The translations under genes and the position numbers were made by a program. The notes under the pieces were generated by a model. The model was not told the origin of the DNA, made no database searches, and saw nothing but the letters and a program-made list of their open reading frames with translations. From Chitinophagales bacterium (lineage in GTDB: Bacteria; Bacteroidota; Bacteroidia; Chitinophagales; Saprospiraceae): 64,000 nt of DNA. Positions 46,534 to 55,589 of the stretch are shown piece after piece. The stretch is taken from assembly GCA_017303475.1 (NCBI GenBank), contig JAFLBO010000012.1, positions 1 through 64,000 of the forward strand, read 5' to 3'. Every line of letters begins with the position of its first letter. The first letter of the stretch is position 1.

Positions 46534-47481
46534 TTACAACCAATAAATACTGGCCTCGTATGGCCGCAGTCGGCTGGCTTCGTTGAGCGTATAGTAATTG
46601 CTGATCAGCAATTCTGATTTGCTCAGGTCCAGTTGCAGGTTAAAAGGCGCCGGGTGGGGCGTAAGATTGAGCAGCACCAGCAGACTGTGTTGTTGCATGG
46701 TTCTGGTGTATGCCTGTACGGCGGGGTTTTGAGTTCGCATGGCAGTGAATTTCCCCTGCGCCAGCGCCGGTTCATTCTTACGGAGTTCAACCATTTTCCT
46801 GCAATGGTTCAGCACTGAGGCTGGGTCCATATCCTGCCCGGCCACATTTGTAGCAGGAAACTGCGGCTGCGTGTTGTTTGCGGCGGTCCAGGGCATAGCG
46901 GCAAAAACAGGCTCGGCGCCAATTTCATCCCCCTGATGCAGCTGGACGAGGCCTGGCTGGGAGAGTTTCCAGGTCAGCAGCATTTTGGCTGCGCGGCAAC
47001 TCAGTGTGGGGTCGTCGTCGTGCCACTGGGCCATCATATGCACCATGCTATGAGCGGTATCCGGCAGGTTCCAGGCGCCGGAGGAATCTGGCTGGCTGGG
47101 CGCAATTTCCAGGCTGATACCCCTTTGTTTGAGCTGGCGGGTAAGCTTGTCTAGTTCTTCCCTGCTGCCAAATTCAAATATCCATTGATGCTCCTGTTCC
47201 CGTGTTTTGGCTACGAGCGGATCCGGCAGGAGCTTAACGAGGTCGGCGCCCAGGCTTTGCAAGTAATAGAGCTTATCCAGAATACCTTTCAGATCGCCCA
47301 TACCATCACCGTTTCCATCACAAAAACTGTGCGGATAGAGATGGTAGACTATGGCCTCCTTCCGCCTTGTTTCCGTTCCATGGTTTATCATGGCAGGTAC
47401 AAGAGCCGGGGCTGGTAACAGCGTTTGCAAACTGGGCATTGGTATGCCTTGAGGTGTGGTGGTGTTCAGTTTACGTACCAT
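46534..47481 (-). CDS. Degenerate GH13 glycosidase (catalytic core missing)
   Basis: 315 residues. The N-terminus has the GH13 start (AIVYHLYPHSFCDGNGDGMGDLKGI, with the usual D-x-N-x-D-x-x-G-D loop) and GADLVKLLPDP. The C-terminus has LVQLHQGDEIG and MPWTAANN... HCRKMVELRKNEPAL of the family end. Typical enzymes have ~540 residues. Roughly 200 residues holding the catalytic nucleophile and acid are missing without frame loss, so it cannot be an ordinary glycosidase. ATG 47481 is chosen since a TTG at 47517 lies within the operator upstream. It is transcribed after the LacI gene. Confidence 0.75.
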   Translation of the reverse strand: MVRKLNTTTPQGIPMPSLQTLLPAPALVPAMINHGTETRRKEAIVYHLYPHSFCDGNGDGMGDLKGILDKLYYLQSLGADLVKLLPDPLVAKTREQEHQWIFEFGSREELDKLTRQLKQRGISLEIAPSQPDSSGAWNLPDTAHSMVHMMAQWHDDDPTLSCRAAKMLLTWKLSQPGLVQLHQGDEIGAEPVFAAMPWTAANNTQPQFPATNVAGQDMDPASVLNHCRKMVELRKNEPALAQGKFTAMRTQNPAVQAYTRTMQQHSLLVLLNLTPHPAPFNLQLDLSKSELLISNYYTLNEASRLRPYEASIYWL

Positions 47482-47497
47482 GGCCAGGTTTTTTTGT

Positions 47498-47517
47498 TTG
47501 CTTAAACGATTAAGCAA
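47498..47517. promoter_or_regulatory. LacI-type operator before the GH13 relic
   Basis: TTGCTTAA-ACGA-TTAAGCAA, palindrome with a CG centre, 17 bases before ATG 47481. It is the same as the operator at 48592-48607 (core GCTTAATCGTTTAAGC) in the other orientation. Confidence 0.88.
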
Positions 47518-47540
47518 GTGGTGAAAAAATATATGGTTGG

Positions 47541-48560
47541 CTAGCCTGAAGACTGTCCAACAACCAATGTGGTCTTCAGGTTCACCTTAACTGCCTGTTC
47601 TGTTTTATTTTCCATCTGACTAATCAACGCTTCGGAAGCGGCGCGACCGAGTTCGTCGAGCGGCTGACGCACATAGGTGATGGAGATGGGGAAAAAATCA
47701 TACACATCCGTTTCATCAAATGCCACCACGGCCAATTGATCCGGGATGGCAATTTTTTGCTGATAAAGGTAACGCAATCCGTTGATTGACAGCAGGTTGG
47801 TAGTAAACAAAACGGCATCTACCGCAGGTTCAGCCTGCAGCAATTCAGCCAGTCCACGTTCCACATCATGCCGGATCTGGTGTAGTGAAATGGTTTTGAT
47901 CAGTGCATTATCCGGTGCAATACCGCTATCGCGCAGCGCATCCATGTATCCGCGGTTTCGTTCGGAAAGGTGCACCAACTCGGTATCGTAGCTGATAAGG
48001 CCGATGCGTTTGCGACCATTTCGGATCAGCAGTTCAACAGCTTCATAGGTGGCATGGTAATTATCTATACCCACATAACTCACCTCATCCATGGGAAAAT
48101 AGCGGTCGATGAGTACCAACGGCACACCTTTTTTCAGGATATCAGCTATTTGCGACTGAGATTTGTCGACGGCAGCCAGGATCAGTCCATCAATCTGCCG
48201 ATTGAACATGGTGTTGATCAGGTTTTGCGCCTTGTTAATATTCTCGTCTGAGCTTCCAAAAATCACCGTGTAGCCTTTCTTTTTAGCATCGTCTTCAATG
48301 ATCCGGGCCATATGGGCCGAGAATGGATTGGCGATATCGGCTACAATCAACCCAATAGTGTATGTTTTTTGGGTTTTCAGGCTTTTGGCAATTTGATTGG
48401 GCTGATAATTCAGGTCCAGTGCGGTTTGACGTATACGCGTTGAAACATCTTCACTGATGCGGGCCGACATGGGGTGGTCGTTCAAAACATAGGAAACAGT
48501 AGCCGTTGAAACGCCTACTTCCCGGGCAATATCTTTGAGTTGTATTTTTTTATGGACCAC
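47541..48560 (-). CDS. LacI-family transcriptional regulator
   Basis: 339 residues, standard length. The N-terminal helix-turn-helix is IQLKDIAREVGVSTATVSYVL, with a hinge helix near YQPNQIAKSLKT. The periplasmic-binding-like sugar domain (~60-339) follows (IGLIVADIANPFS, IDGLILAA). It probably binds a sugar and releases two operators: one in its own promoter and one before the GH13 relic, so it seems self-regulated. GTG 48560 is used as start (MVHKKIQLKD); no nearby ATG is suitable. Confidence 0.95.
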   Translation of the reverse strand: MVHKKIQLKDIAREVGVSTATVSYVLNDHPMSARISEDVSTRIRQTALDLNYQPNQIAKSLKTQKTYTIGLIVADIANPFSAHMARIIEDDAKKKGYTVIFGSSDENINKAQNLINTMFNRQIDGLILAAVDKSQSQIADILKKGVPLVLIDRYFPMDEVSYVGIDNYHATYEAVELLIRNGRKRIGLISYDTELVHLSERNRGYMDALRDSGIAPDNALIKTISLHQIRHDVERGLAELLQAEPAVDAVLFTTNLLSINGLRYLYQQKIAIPDQLAVVAFDETDVYDFFPISITYVRQPLDELGRAASEALISQMENKTEQAVKVNLKTTLVVGQSSG

Positions 48561-48591
48561 CAGTTGCTGAATTTCAGCACAAAATTAATCA

Positions 48592-48607
48592 GCTTAATCG
48601 TTTAAGC
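48592..48607. promoter_or_regulatory. LacI-type operator in the regulator's own promoter
   Basis: GCTTAATCGTTTAAGC, 31 bases upstream of the GTG start; identical core to the operator at 47498-47517. Confidence 0.88.
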
Positions 48608-48972
48608 AAGCATAATTTAATAATTTTTTTTCCATTTTCCCAATTAAGCCTGTATTCCGTTTGACAGCCCGGCATCTTAACGCTTCATTCTGGTTTTGCC
48701 GCACTCCGTTTTTTATCTACCCTGCTTCGAAGGGGAAAATTTTTACCCGATAACTCCGGGGGCACACCTTTGCTTCATCAAACAGTCGGAAACAAAAACA
48801 CCGGCTCTTTTTCACCTAACATCCTATTTTAAGGTGGGTGGTTTAAAGGTGGTTTTTTACCGCAGAGGCGCGGAGACGCGGAGGAGTAAAGTAGTGATGG
48901 TAAAGATCTCTGCGCCTCCGCGCCTCTGCGGTAAAAAACCACTTTTGAACCCCCACATCACCAAAATTCATC
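48608..48972. other. Divergent intergenic region with hairpin
   Basis: 365 bases, no gene. The promoter of the LacI gene is at the left, a TTTACCGC hairpin at 48851-48940 and the start of a lipoprotein at the right. No -7 box found. Confidence 0.5.
48851..48940. repeat. Perfect 25-bp inverted repeat, TTTACCGCAGAGG family
   Basis: Arms 48851-48875 (GGTTTTTTACCGCAGAGG...) and 48916-48940 are exact complements with a 40-base loop. It is in a divergent gap, only ~32 bases before the lipoprotein ATG. Confidence 0.97.
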
Positions 48973-49710
48973 ATGAAAAACATCACAATATTCGGCTTGT
49001 CTCTCCTCGTTTTACTTAGCGCCTGCAAGAAAGACAACGACCCTGTTATTGAAACCAGTAAAAAACTGGTCAAAATGACCAATGCAACCAAGGAAAGCGA
49101 TTTTACTGTTATTGAATACGATGCACAGGGTCGTGTAACTAAATCTGCGGATGAATCAGATGAAGTCACTATCACGTATAATGGCAACGAAGTAAAAATC
49201 AAGGAATGGCGTACCACCGAGAACCGCGAGGTATTCAGCTTCACCGGAAAACTCAATGAAAAAGGCAACCTTACGGAAGGTACGGCTATATCCCAGTACA
49301 ACCAAAGCAGTGTGGAAGGTCTGACCTTCAAATTTGAGTACAACAATGACGGCTATATGACCAAAAAAACCAGAACAAGCAGCAATGGCGATGTGTATGT
49401 GTATGAATACACCTATAGCAAAGGCAATATGACTGCTTACAAAGTGTACCGAAATGGCACATTTGACTGGGGCGGCACTTGGGAATACAGCGATACGCCG
49501 GCTGATAAATCCAACCTGAATTGGGAACAGTTCAATTGTGCCAACAAGTTCACCGGAAAAACCAACAAACTCCTGCCATCCAAATACACCGGCAGCACCG
49601 GCTGGTATGTGAATTTCACCTACACCGTGGATGGAAATGGCTATCCATCCTCTGTTACCTCAACCTACGACGACGGAGATGTGTACAAGTTTTTGTACAC
49701 GTTTGAATAA
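48973..49710 (+). CDS. Lipoprotein with RHS-like YD-repeat motifs
   Basis: 245 residues. A lipoprotein signal ends in VLLSACKKD. The mature part has repeated strand motifs with Tyr-Asp and Asn-Gly (VIEYDAQGRVTKSADE, FKFEYNNDGYMTKKTRT, FTYTVDGNGYPSSVTST), resembling short YD/RHS-type repeats seen in small Bacteroidota lipoproteins (DUF4595-like). Function unknown. A good terminator follows, so it is a single-gene unit. Confidence 0.82.
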   Translation: MKNITIFGLSLLVLLSACKKDNDPVIETSKKLVKMTNATKESDFTVIEYDAQGRVTKSADESDEVTITYNGNEVKIKEWRTTENREVFSFTGKLNEKGNLTEGTAISQYNQSSVEGLTFKFEYNNDGYMTKKTRTSSNGDVYVYEYTYSKGNMTAYKVYRNGTFDWGGTWEYSDTPADKSNLNWEQFNCANKFTGKTNKLLPSKYTGSTGWYVNFTYTVDGNGYPSSVTSTYDDGDVYKFLYTFE

Positions 49711-49750
49711 ACCACACTACAGGGATCTATTAAATAGGATTGACTTCATT

Positions 49751-49785
49751 CGCCTGTCCGGAACAGACCGGGCAGGCGATTTTTA
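49751..49785 (+). terminator. Rho-independent terminator
   Basis: CGCCTGTCCGG (49751-49761) pairs with CCGGGCAGGCG (49768-49778) with a wobble, then ATTTTTAT. Confidence 0.9.
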
Positions 49786-49920
49786 TATTTTGCAGGCAGC
49801 TTTCAGGAATTTTATTTGATCTTTGAAGCAGTAATAATGTCAGACTTCCTGCGCCCAAACCACTTTTGCAGGAAAACTTATATACAAACACAATCCAGAC
49901 CTGTTGCGATGGAATACCCC

Positions 49921-52110
49921 ATGAAACACGTTGTTTTTTTCCTTTTTTGCTTAATTACCCGGATAGTTGACGCTCAAACACCTTTATCCTGGACGCTCCT
50001 GCCAGGCATTGAAGGCGGCCCTTGTCATAGTGCCAGCTACGACCCGGAGTCCGGTGCACTGTTTGTAGTGATGGTTGACGGGTTGTACCGCTCCACCTCC
50101 GAAGGCGACCAATGGGAAAAAGTGCTGGATCTGGGCCAGGGCAGTTTGCCATATCGCCACCAATACGAGGTAGATGCCTGGGGCGGTCGGGTGGCCGTTA
50201 TTCGGTATGAATCTGGCCTGCCAGCGCCGAAACTCTACTACAGTGAAAACCTTGGGAATACCTGGACTTCTGTAGCACTGCCAGCCGGCACTTGCTCCAC
50301 AGCACCGATTTTGAAAAAAATAGCCTTGTTTGAAGACTGGATATTACTGAATTTCGGGGAAGGCGAAGGGGTTTATTATTCCACAGACGGCGGTCAGAGT
50401 TGGACGGAACCTGCCTTTTTTCAGCAATCCCAGTTCAGCACAGCTTCTCCGCCTTTACCTTCCCTTATCAGGAGTGAGAACCGGCTGTATTTATACTCAT
50501 TTTTTCAGGTATATTACACAGATGGAGATCCCGAGCAATGGGATACTTTACCAACGCCACCCGGTGTAACCCTTGTGGAATTAAAATTTGCCCATGAATC
50601 TAAAGTACTTGTGGCTGATGTATTTACAGGGCAGTTTTATGCTACCGATAATTCAGGTGTGGATTGGACGCCTGTTGTGCCACATCCGGCACTTCAGGCC
50701 ATGTCGTTTTGGTATGGACAAAAAGGAGACACGTTGCTTTGGGGGGCTGGCGCTATGTTCCGTTCTGTATTTCCTTTTACCGATGTAAGTGCGGTAAACG
50801 GCCTTACAAGCCCGGAATATGAATATTTCCCTATATGGACCGACCATTACCTGATGGGCATACGCACGCAGGAAGGTGACGATACCGGATTATATGCATT
50901 CCCCGGGAGCGGTATGTATCGGGTGCGCGTGGATGGCCAGCAGTCTGCTTATTCTTATGGAAATCAAGGATTGCCCAATGGTTCGGTATCCGGTTTCTTT
51001 TCAAGTCCTGAAGGCATGATTGCGCATGGCCCAACCGGTGTTTTTCGGTATAATGAAACCGTTGAGCAATGGGATACCCTTTGGCAAAGCACCCAAATGC
51101 CTGATGTTGTACGCTCGGTGGCGGCCATTGAAGATACTTTCTGGATTATTACCCATGAAGGCCGACTGTACAAAGCCATTGGTGAGGGCGGAACTTTTCA
51201 GCAAGATTTATCCTATATCTTTCAAGTTCCGTCAGATATTTCATTGGGCCGACTGGAGATCCACAACCAAGTATTGTATTTGTTCAACCCATACAAAAGT
51301 GTTTATTCGTTGGATAGTGCCCGCACATGGATACCCATTAACGATCCCTGGCCAATTGATTTTTATCAGAATATAGTTGGCGCTGACGGACATTTTCTGG
51401 TGGTTTACCGAAATCCATTTGGTGTACTACAATGCTATATAACGCACGATTGGGGAGCAACCTGGACTTTTTTGCCGGATGTAAAGCCAGATTCTGAAGA
51501 CCGGATTTACTACAGAGATGGACGTTTTTTTGCTTTTGACGATTTTTACAACAAGGGGCAGCCATTTTTGTGGTATTCTGAGGATAATGGCTGGAATTGG
51601 AACAAATCTCCAGGTGTTTTGCCTCCTGCGCCGTCGTTTCTGGGTATTGCGCCTCCGGTAATCTTTTGGAGTGATTCAACCTTGTATTTCGGGCAAGTGC
51701 AGGGCAATTTTTATGCCTCGGATGATTTCGGTGAAACTTGGGTGGATATGAATGTTCCTGGAGACAATATCCCACTGGTAGGTATGCTTTGTTTGGAAGA
51801 GCACAACGGGTATATATACATTGGAACCGGCGCCCTGGGTGTGTGGCGTGCAGCTGCGCCACTGAGTGCTATAGAAACCTCAACAGATTCGCAAGGAATT
51901 TGGATTAGTCCTAATCCGGCCCGGGATGGCATCCAGGTGCAAACGAAGCGCGACAAAGCCGGGCTATATGCGGTGTACAATGCCCTTGGAAAAAAGATGC
52001 TGGAAGGACACTGGCAACCCGGGCAGCAAATCAGGATAGAAACGCTGTCGACTGGTACCTATTGGTTGTGGATTCAGGGTGAGCAGATGACCTCGTTTTT
52101 TAAAAATTAA
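49921..52110 (+). CDS. T9SS protein with sialidase-like beta-propeller
   Basis: 729 residues. A signal peptide (~1-19, ending IVDAQ) is followed by BNR/Asp-box-like motifs (YSTDGGQSWTE, THDWGATWTF, SEDNGWNWNKS, SDDFGETWVDM) of a multi-bladed propeller, as in sialidases and photosystem-assembly-like proteins. Catalytic Arg triads are not evident, so it may be a non-enzymatic binding protein. The last ~75 residues are a type A T9SS domain (WISPNPARDGIQVQT ... YWLWIQG). ATG 49921 is preferred: the frame continues upstream without a signal peptide. Confidence 0.85.
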   Translation: MKHVVFFLFCLITRIVDAQTPLSWTLLPGIEGGPCHSASYDPESGALFVVMVDGLYRSTSEGDQWEKVLDLGQGSLPYRHQYEVDAWGGRVAVIRYESGLPAPKLYYSENLGNTWTSVALPAGTCSTAPILKKIALFEDWILLNFGEGEGVYYSTDGGQSWTEPAFFQQSQFSTASPPLPSLIRSENRLYLYSFFQVYYTDGDPEQWDTLPTPPGVTLVELKFAHESKVLVADVFTGQFYATDNSGVDWTPVVPHPALQAMSFWYGQKGDTLLWGAGAMFRSVFPFTDVSAVNGLTSPEYEYFPIWTDHYLMGIRTQEGDDTGLYAFPGSGMYRVRVDGQQSAYSYGNQGLPNGSVSGFFSSPEGMIAHGPTGVFRYNETVEQWDTLWQSTQMPDVVRSVAAIEDTFWIITHEGRLYKAIGEGGTFQQDLSYIFQVPSDISLGRLEIHNQVLYLFNPYKSVYSLDSARTWIPINDPWPIDFYQNIVGADGHFLVVYRNPFGVLQCYITHDWGATWTFLPDVKPDSEDRIYYRDGRFFAFDDFYNKGQPFLWYSEDNGWNWNKSPGVLPPAPSFLGIAPPVIFWSDSTLYFGQVQGNFYASDDFGETWVDMNVPGDNIPLVGMLCLEEHNGYIYIGTGALGVWRAAAPLSAIETSTDSQGIWISPNPARDGIQVQTKRDKAGLYAVYNALGKKMLEGHWQPGQQIRIETLSTGTYWLWIQGEQMTSFFKN

Positions 52111-52113
52111 CAC

Positions 52114-52352
52114 ATGAAACTACAATACACGCTTGATAAACAGGACTATTTGAATTATTACCTTTTTACGGCATCTCAATCGCCAACAATCCGGAAGAAA
52201 CGCCTGCTTATTTTTATGTCAAATTGAGCATTGGCTCTCACTTCATCATTCCCAAAAAAAGCACTACCCGGTTGGAAGAACTTAGGAATGTGCTTTTAGC
52301 AAGAGGATTAACCATTGTTGAGCACCCCAACTGGCGCTGGGAAAAATGGTAA
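52114..52352 (+). pseudogene. YcxB-like protein remnant
   Basis: Too short for ordinary gene finding. MKLQYTLDKQDYLNYYLFTA... (52114-52227) resembles the start of YcxB-like membrane proteins. After a break, the typical end FYVKLSIGSHFIIPKKS ... NWRWEKW is read in another frame to TAA at 52350-52352. The middle (the membrane helices) is gone. A dead gene between two live ones. Confidence 0.6.
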
Positions 52353-52484
52353 TATGCTGCAAAAACCACTTATTGCCGAGTCTGGGGTATGGCTCCTTTT
52401 ACACTTTTATGTACACAGGATGGGTGTATTTTGTTATCTCAGGTGTACATTTGATACTGGAATAATTTTAACCACATAAACTAC

Positions 52485-53413
52485 ATGTTTTCCTTTTTCA
52501 AAAAAAAGTCGTCGCTGCCACAAGTCCCATCCTGGGCAGATTGGTTCACTCCTGAAGAATTCCAACACTTTGAGGAAACCGTAAACCAGTATTTTCAAGC
52601 TCAAAACCTGGGTCTTACCTGGGGAGATGGGGTAATAGAGATAGAAAACGAACAGTTTGGGTATAAACAATTAGGCATGGTCAACCTGGCGCAATCATGT
52701 AAGCAAAGTGATTTGCGACAGTACCCGGCTATTGTAACCGACCATTTTGAAACCATCAAAAAAGCCAGGCAATTTGAAGTGCAATTCAAGGAAGATGTGG
52801 TTGATTTTGAGAAGGTCAAGCACTACCTGGGAGTCAGGCTATACCCCAATAGCCATGTACAACACATTGGTAAGGAGAATGTTATGGGCAAAAACCTTTC
52901 CGATGATATCTATGCAATGCTAGTGTTTGACCTACCCCACAGCATCATGAATGTACAACCTGCTCAAGCTGCAAATTGGAAAAAAACCTGGACGAGTTGT
53001 TTGAAACAGGTCAGCAAAATATCCGAAAAAACTACCCGGTAAAGCCCAGCCAGGAAACTTTTGCAGATTTCCATATCTGGTTCTTCAACAGCGACCATTT
53101 TTTCACACCCAACATAGTATTTGATCTGGAAAACATGCCTCAGGTGCTGGGCAAGCAAGGTGCACTGGTGGGTATTCCGCACCGTCATTCGGTTATTGTT
53201 TACCCCATTGATTCTATAAAAGTAATAGAAGCCATCAATAAGTTGATCCCGGCTATTTATGGTATGAATGAGGAAGGACCAGGCTCCATCAGCAACCAGG
53301 TATTTTGGTATAAAGCGGGCCAGTTCCAGCCGATCAGGTATGAGCTCACGACTCAGGAATTGCGTCTTTTCCCTTCTGATGAATTCATTCAAATGCTGGA
53401 AACGTTGACATAG
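52485..53413 (+). pseudogene. Frameshifted gene at an A7 run, unknown function
   Basis: Two frames, 52485-53042 (185 aa; FFKKKSSLPQVPSWADWF) and 52976-53413 (NLDELFETGQQN ... MLETLT), join in a natural way at TTGGAAAAAAACCTGG (52976-52990): without the shift the protein would be ~308 residues. The run of seven A residues is a common place for an indel, so it may be a real mutation, a sequencing error, or a slippage site. The content (PHRHSVIVYPIDSIKVIEA) is a little like DUF1444/YtpQ proteins, but I cannot assign it. Confidence 0.7.
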
Positions 53414-53433
53414 ATGACCTACCCAAACCATTT

Positions 53434-53788
53434 GATTTCAGACCTGTATGGTTTTTGGAAACCTATGGTATGTACACAAGTTATATATGGATGTTAAGGC
53501 AATCTGGAAACACATCTAACATCTTGTAACCACTCGTTTTAACGAGTGGCCAGGAATACCCCACTATTCACATCTAGCATCTTTGCAGAGCATCAGCATC
53601 CATAACCTCTTGAAGATGTGATGTTTTGTAAAGATGCTAGATGTAATGGGGGGGCGACTTTTGCCCGCCGTTAAAACAGCGGGTTACAAGATGCTAGATG
53701 TTATTAATGGGGATAATCTCAGAAATTGATTCTCTATTTAACTTGTGTACATACCTTAGGTTTCCAAAAACCTTATAGGTCTGAAACC
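53434..53788. repeat. 350-bp element with nested inverted repeats, copy B
   Basis: The ends are inverted: GATTTCAGACCTGTATGG on the left, a close complement of CTTATAGGTCTGAAACC on the right, then GGTATGTACACAAGTTA and TAACTTGTGTACATACC. The interior is nearly identical to copy A (9209-9558), with the same ACATCTAGCATCTTTGCA pair and the ACTCGTTTTAACGAGT and CCCGCCGTTAAAACAGCGGG hairpins. The outermost palindrome differs between copies, so the modules evolve or are exchanged separately. Confidence 0.87.
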
Positions 53789-53804
53789 AAAATGTCCAGT
53801 GAAT

Positions 53805-54260
53805 TCACCCAAACATACGCTTCAAATAGAAATCCTCTTTTTCACGCATTACCTTTTCCTCGGCATCTGTTTTGTCCAGATAACCGGAGAGGTGCAACAC
53901 GCCGTGCACCAGCACCCGGCACAGCTCCTGCTCAAATGCAACATTTAATTGCCTGGCATTGTCTGCCACACGGTCGTAACTGATGAATACATCGCCGTGC
54001 ACAGCGTCGTCTGAATAAGGGAAAGTGATGACATCTGTGTAATAATCGTGATCGAGGTATTCCTCATTCATATCACGCAGCTTTTCATCCGAGCAAAAAA
54101 TATAGTTTACCTCTATAAAGGCTTTGCCTTCGTTTTTAACCACGTCCTGCAGCCAGTCACTCAGTTGCTGCTCATCGGGCAGTTCAAACTGAACATCTTC
54201 AAAATGAAAGGACACGAGCGCATCAGGCGCTTCATCAGGAATATCCGGAAAATTAATCAT
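53805..54260 (-). CDS. ybeY: Endoribonuclease YbeY
   Basis: rRNA maturation and quality-control RNase of 151 residues. The zinc motif HGVLHLSGYLDK is present in the Bacteroidota form, where the third ligand position is Asp. Other family motifs: INYIFCSDEKL-like LRDMNEEYLDHDYYTDVITF and GDVFISYDRVADNA. ATG 54260 follows a CATCTTTG box by four bases. Confidence 0.93.
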   Translation of the reverse strand: MINFPDIPDEAPDALVSFHFEDVQFELPDEQQLSDWLQDVVKNEGKAFIEVNYIFCSDEKLRDMNEEYLDHDYYTDVITFPYSDDAVHGDVFISYDRVADNARQLNVAFEQELCRVLVHGVLHLSGYLDKTDAEEKVMREKEDFYLKRMFG

Positions 54261-54264
54261 GGGG

Positions 54265-54272
54265 CAAAGATG
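54265..54272 (-). promoter_or_regulatory. Possible -7 box CATCTTTG for ybeY
   Basis: One mismatch from TAnnTTTG, four bases before the ybeY ATG on the - strand; possible leaderless transcript. Confidence 0.38.
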
Positions 54273-54281
54273 GGGATTTTT

Positions 54282-54432
54282 GACGGCTTACGGTGGACGG
54301 CTTACGGTGGACGGTGGACGGTGGCGGTGCTTTTAGATTTGTTTTGGACTATTGGCAAGTAAGGAACCTCAAGAGCAACGCCACCGTCTACCGTCCACCG
54401 TAAGCCGTCCACCGTCCACCGTAAGCCGTCTA
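54282..54432. repeat. GACGGT arms, both orientations
   Basis: GACGGCTTACGGTGGACGG (54282-54325) and reverse complement (54380-54432) around a 60-base centre with CGGTGGCG / CGCCACCG. The array gives the TAG stop (TAGACGG) of the next gene. Confidence 0.95.
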
Positions 54433-54762
54433 CGTACACGGAATGACCCGAACGGTAACGGAAGTGGTGAGTCGGCAGCCGCCTTTGGTGACTACCGTAA
54501 CCTCGTAGGTACCTTCCTCGCGCACGCGCAGGAAACGGTCTTGAACACCTGTATTCCATTCAAAACTTTCGTAATCGCCTTCTGCTTTAAGGATGGCTTC
54601 CCCGCCCTTGCAGATAGTGGTGGGGCCGGAAATATTTACCCCCGGCGATCGGTAGGCTGGTTTGGGCGCCGGGGCCGGGGTTTCTTCCGGGGCGGGTTTG
54701 GTAGTTTGCGCCTGTGTTGCCAGGCCGAAAAGCATAAAAGCGGCGAAAAGCAGGGTACGCAT
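54430..54762 (-). CDS. Small secreted protein with Ig-like/PKD fold
   Basis: 110 residues from ATG 54762. A signal peptide (~1-20, ending ATQAQ) is followed by a Pro/Ala linker and a compact beta domain, PTTICKGGEAILKAEG, YESFEWNTG and GTYEVTVVTKGGC, typical of single Ig-like/PKD modules in Bacteroidota surface proteins. The C-terminal residues and the TAG stop are at the edge of the GACGG repeat. No CTD sorting signal, so probably periplasmic. An upstream ATG at 54804 would put charged residues before the signal. Confidence 0.7.
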   Translation of the reverse strand: MRTLLFAAFMLFGLATQAQTTKPAPEETPAPAPKPAYRSPGVNISGPTTICKGGEAILKAEGDYESFEWNTGVQDRFLRVREEGTYEVTVVTKGGCRLTTSVTVRVIPCT

Positions 54763-54801
54763 AGGGAAAGTCATTTTATTCACCGCAAAGTATGAAGAAC
54801 T

Positions 54802-54865
54802 CACCGCTAAGTGCGCTAAGTGCGCAAAATAGTCTCCCTTCGCGCACTTTGCGTACTTCGCGGTG
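54802..54865. repeat. Inverted repeat CACCGCTAAGTGCGC
   Basis: Arms 54802-54825 and 54842-54865 pair at 21 of 24 positions. The unit GCTAAGTGCGC is a further family, seen only here. Confidence 0.85.
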
Positions 54866-54870
54866 AATAC

Positions 54871-55557
54871 TTACAACTTATACACACATGCCAGGTTCAG
54901 CATCACCGGACTAATCCGCGAATGCACATTATCCAGATCATCCAGTTCGTTGAAGAAATACAGGAAACGGGACTCCAATTTGAGTTTGATGGATTTGCTT
55001 AGCGGAATGTTCCCGCCCAGCCCCAAATCTGCCGCAAAACTATTGTGGTGCCCGTTGTCGTTCTTAACGTCTATAGGATCGCCGGATAATTGCTCTTTAT
55101 CTGGCTCCAGGGCTTTAAAACTCGTCCAGCCTTTGGTTAGCTTGCCTCCGGTAGCGCCGGCTACTACATAGAGCCAGGATATCTTCCGGATAGGCATTAC
55201 TTCTGCCAGCACACTAACTTCCCAGAATTGATAGTTTTCCCGGTAACGGTATTGAGATCCGTCAAAATCGCCGTTTAAAAAATCATCAGGAAAGCTAAAG
55301 CTCCTTTCTTCTCCATTGGCATAGACCTGTGTGCCAAGTTCTGTACGTAACCTCAATTGTTTATGCAACGGTATTTCTGCCAGCAGCGCAGCCCGCCAGC
55401 CAAAAGCCGGTTGAAAGTCAAAAGAATTGGTAGGCAAATTATCAACCTCCCATTTCCAGGAGGAATAATTGGCTCCGCCAGACAAACCAATGCTTACCTG
55501 AGCAGAGATTGCGCTGGTGCATACCACCAGCATCAGCAGGAAAAGGTGCTTTTTCAT
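54871..55557 (-). CDS. Outer-membrane beta-barrel protein (PorT-like)
   Basis: 228 residues. A signal peptide (~1-20, ending AISAQ) and then alternating strands of a small eight-stranded barrel (VSIGLSGGANYSSW, RTELGTQVYANG, FAADLGLGGNIPLSK, LNLACVYKL with a terminal Leu). Similar to PorT/OmpW-like barrels of Bacteroidota. Could be a porin or a T9SS-accessory barrel; unknown. Between two genes of the same direction. Confidence 0.78.
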   Translation of the reverse strand: MKKHLFLLMLVVCTSAISAQVSIGLSGGANYSSWKWEVDNLPTNSFDFQPAFGWRAALLAEIPLHKQLRLRTELGTQVYANGEERSFSFPDDFLNGDFDGSQYRYRENYQFWEVSVLAEVMPIRKISWLYVVAGATGGKLTKGWTSFKALEPDKEQLSGDPIDVKNDNGHHNSFAADLGLGGNIPLSKSIKLKLESRFLYFFNELDDLDNVHSRISPVMLNLACVYKL

Positions 55558-55589
55558 GTGTAGTAGATTTGTGTTATGAATTGATATCT

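Noticed and set aside
53026..53413. Second half of the frameshifted gene as an independent gene
   Set aside because: Lacks a credible start, overlaps the first half, and continues it naturally at the A7 run.
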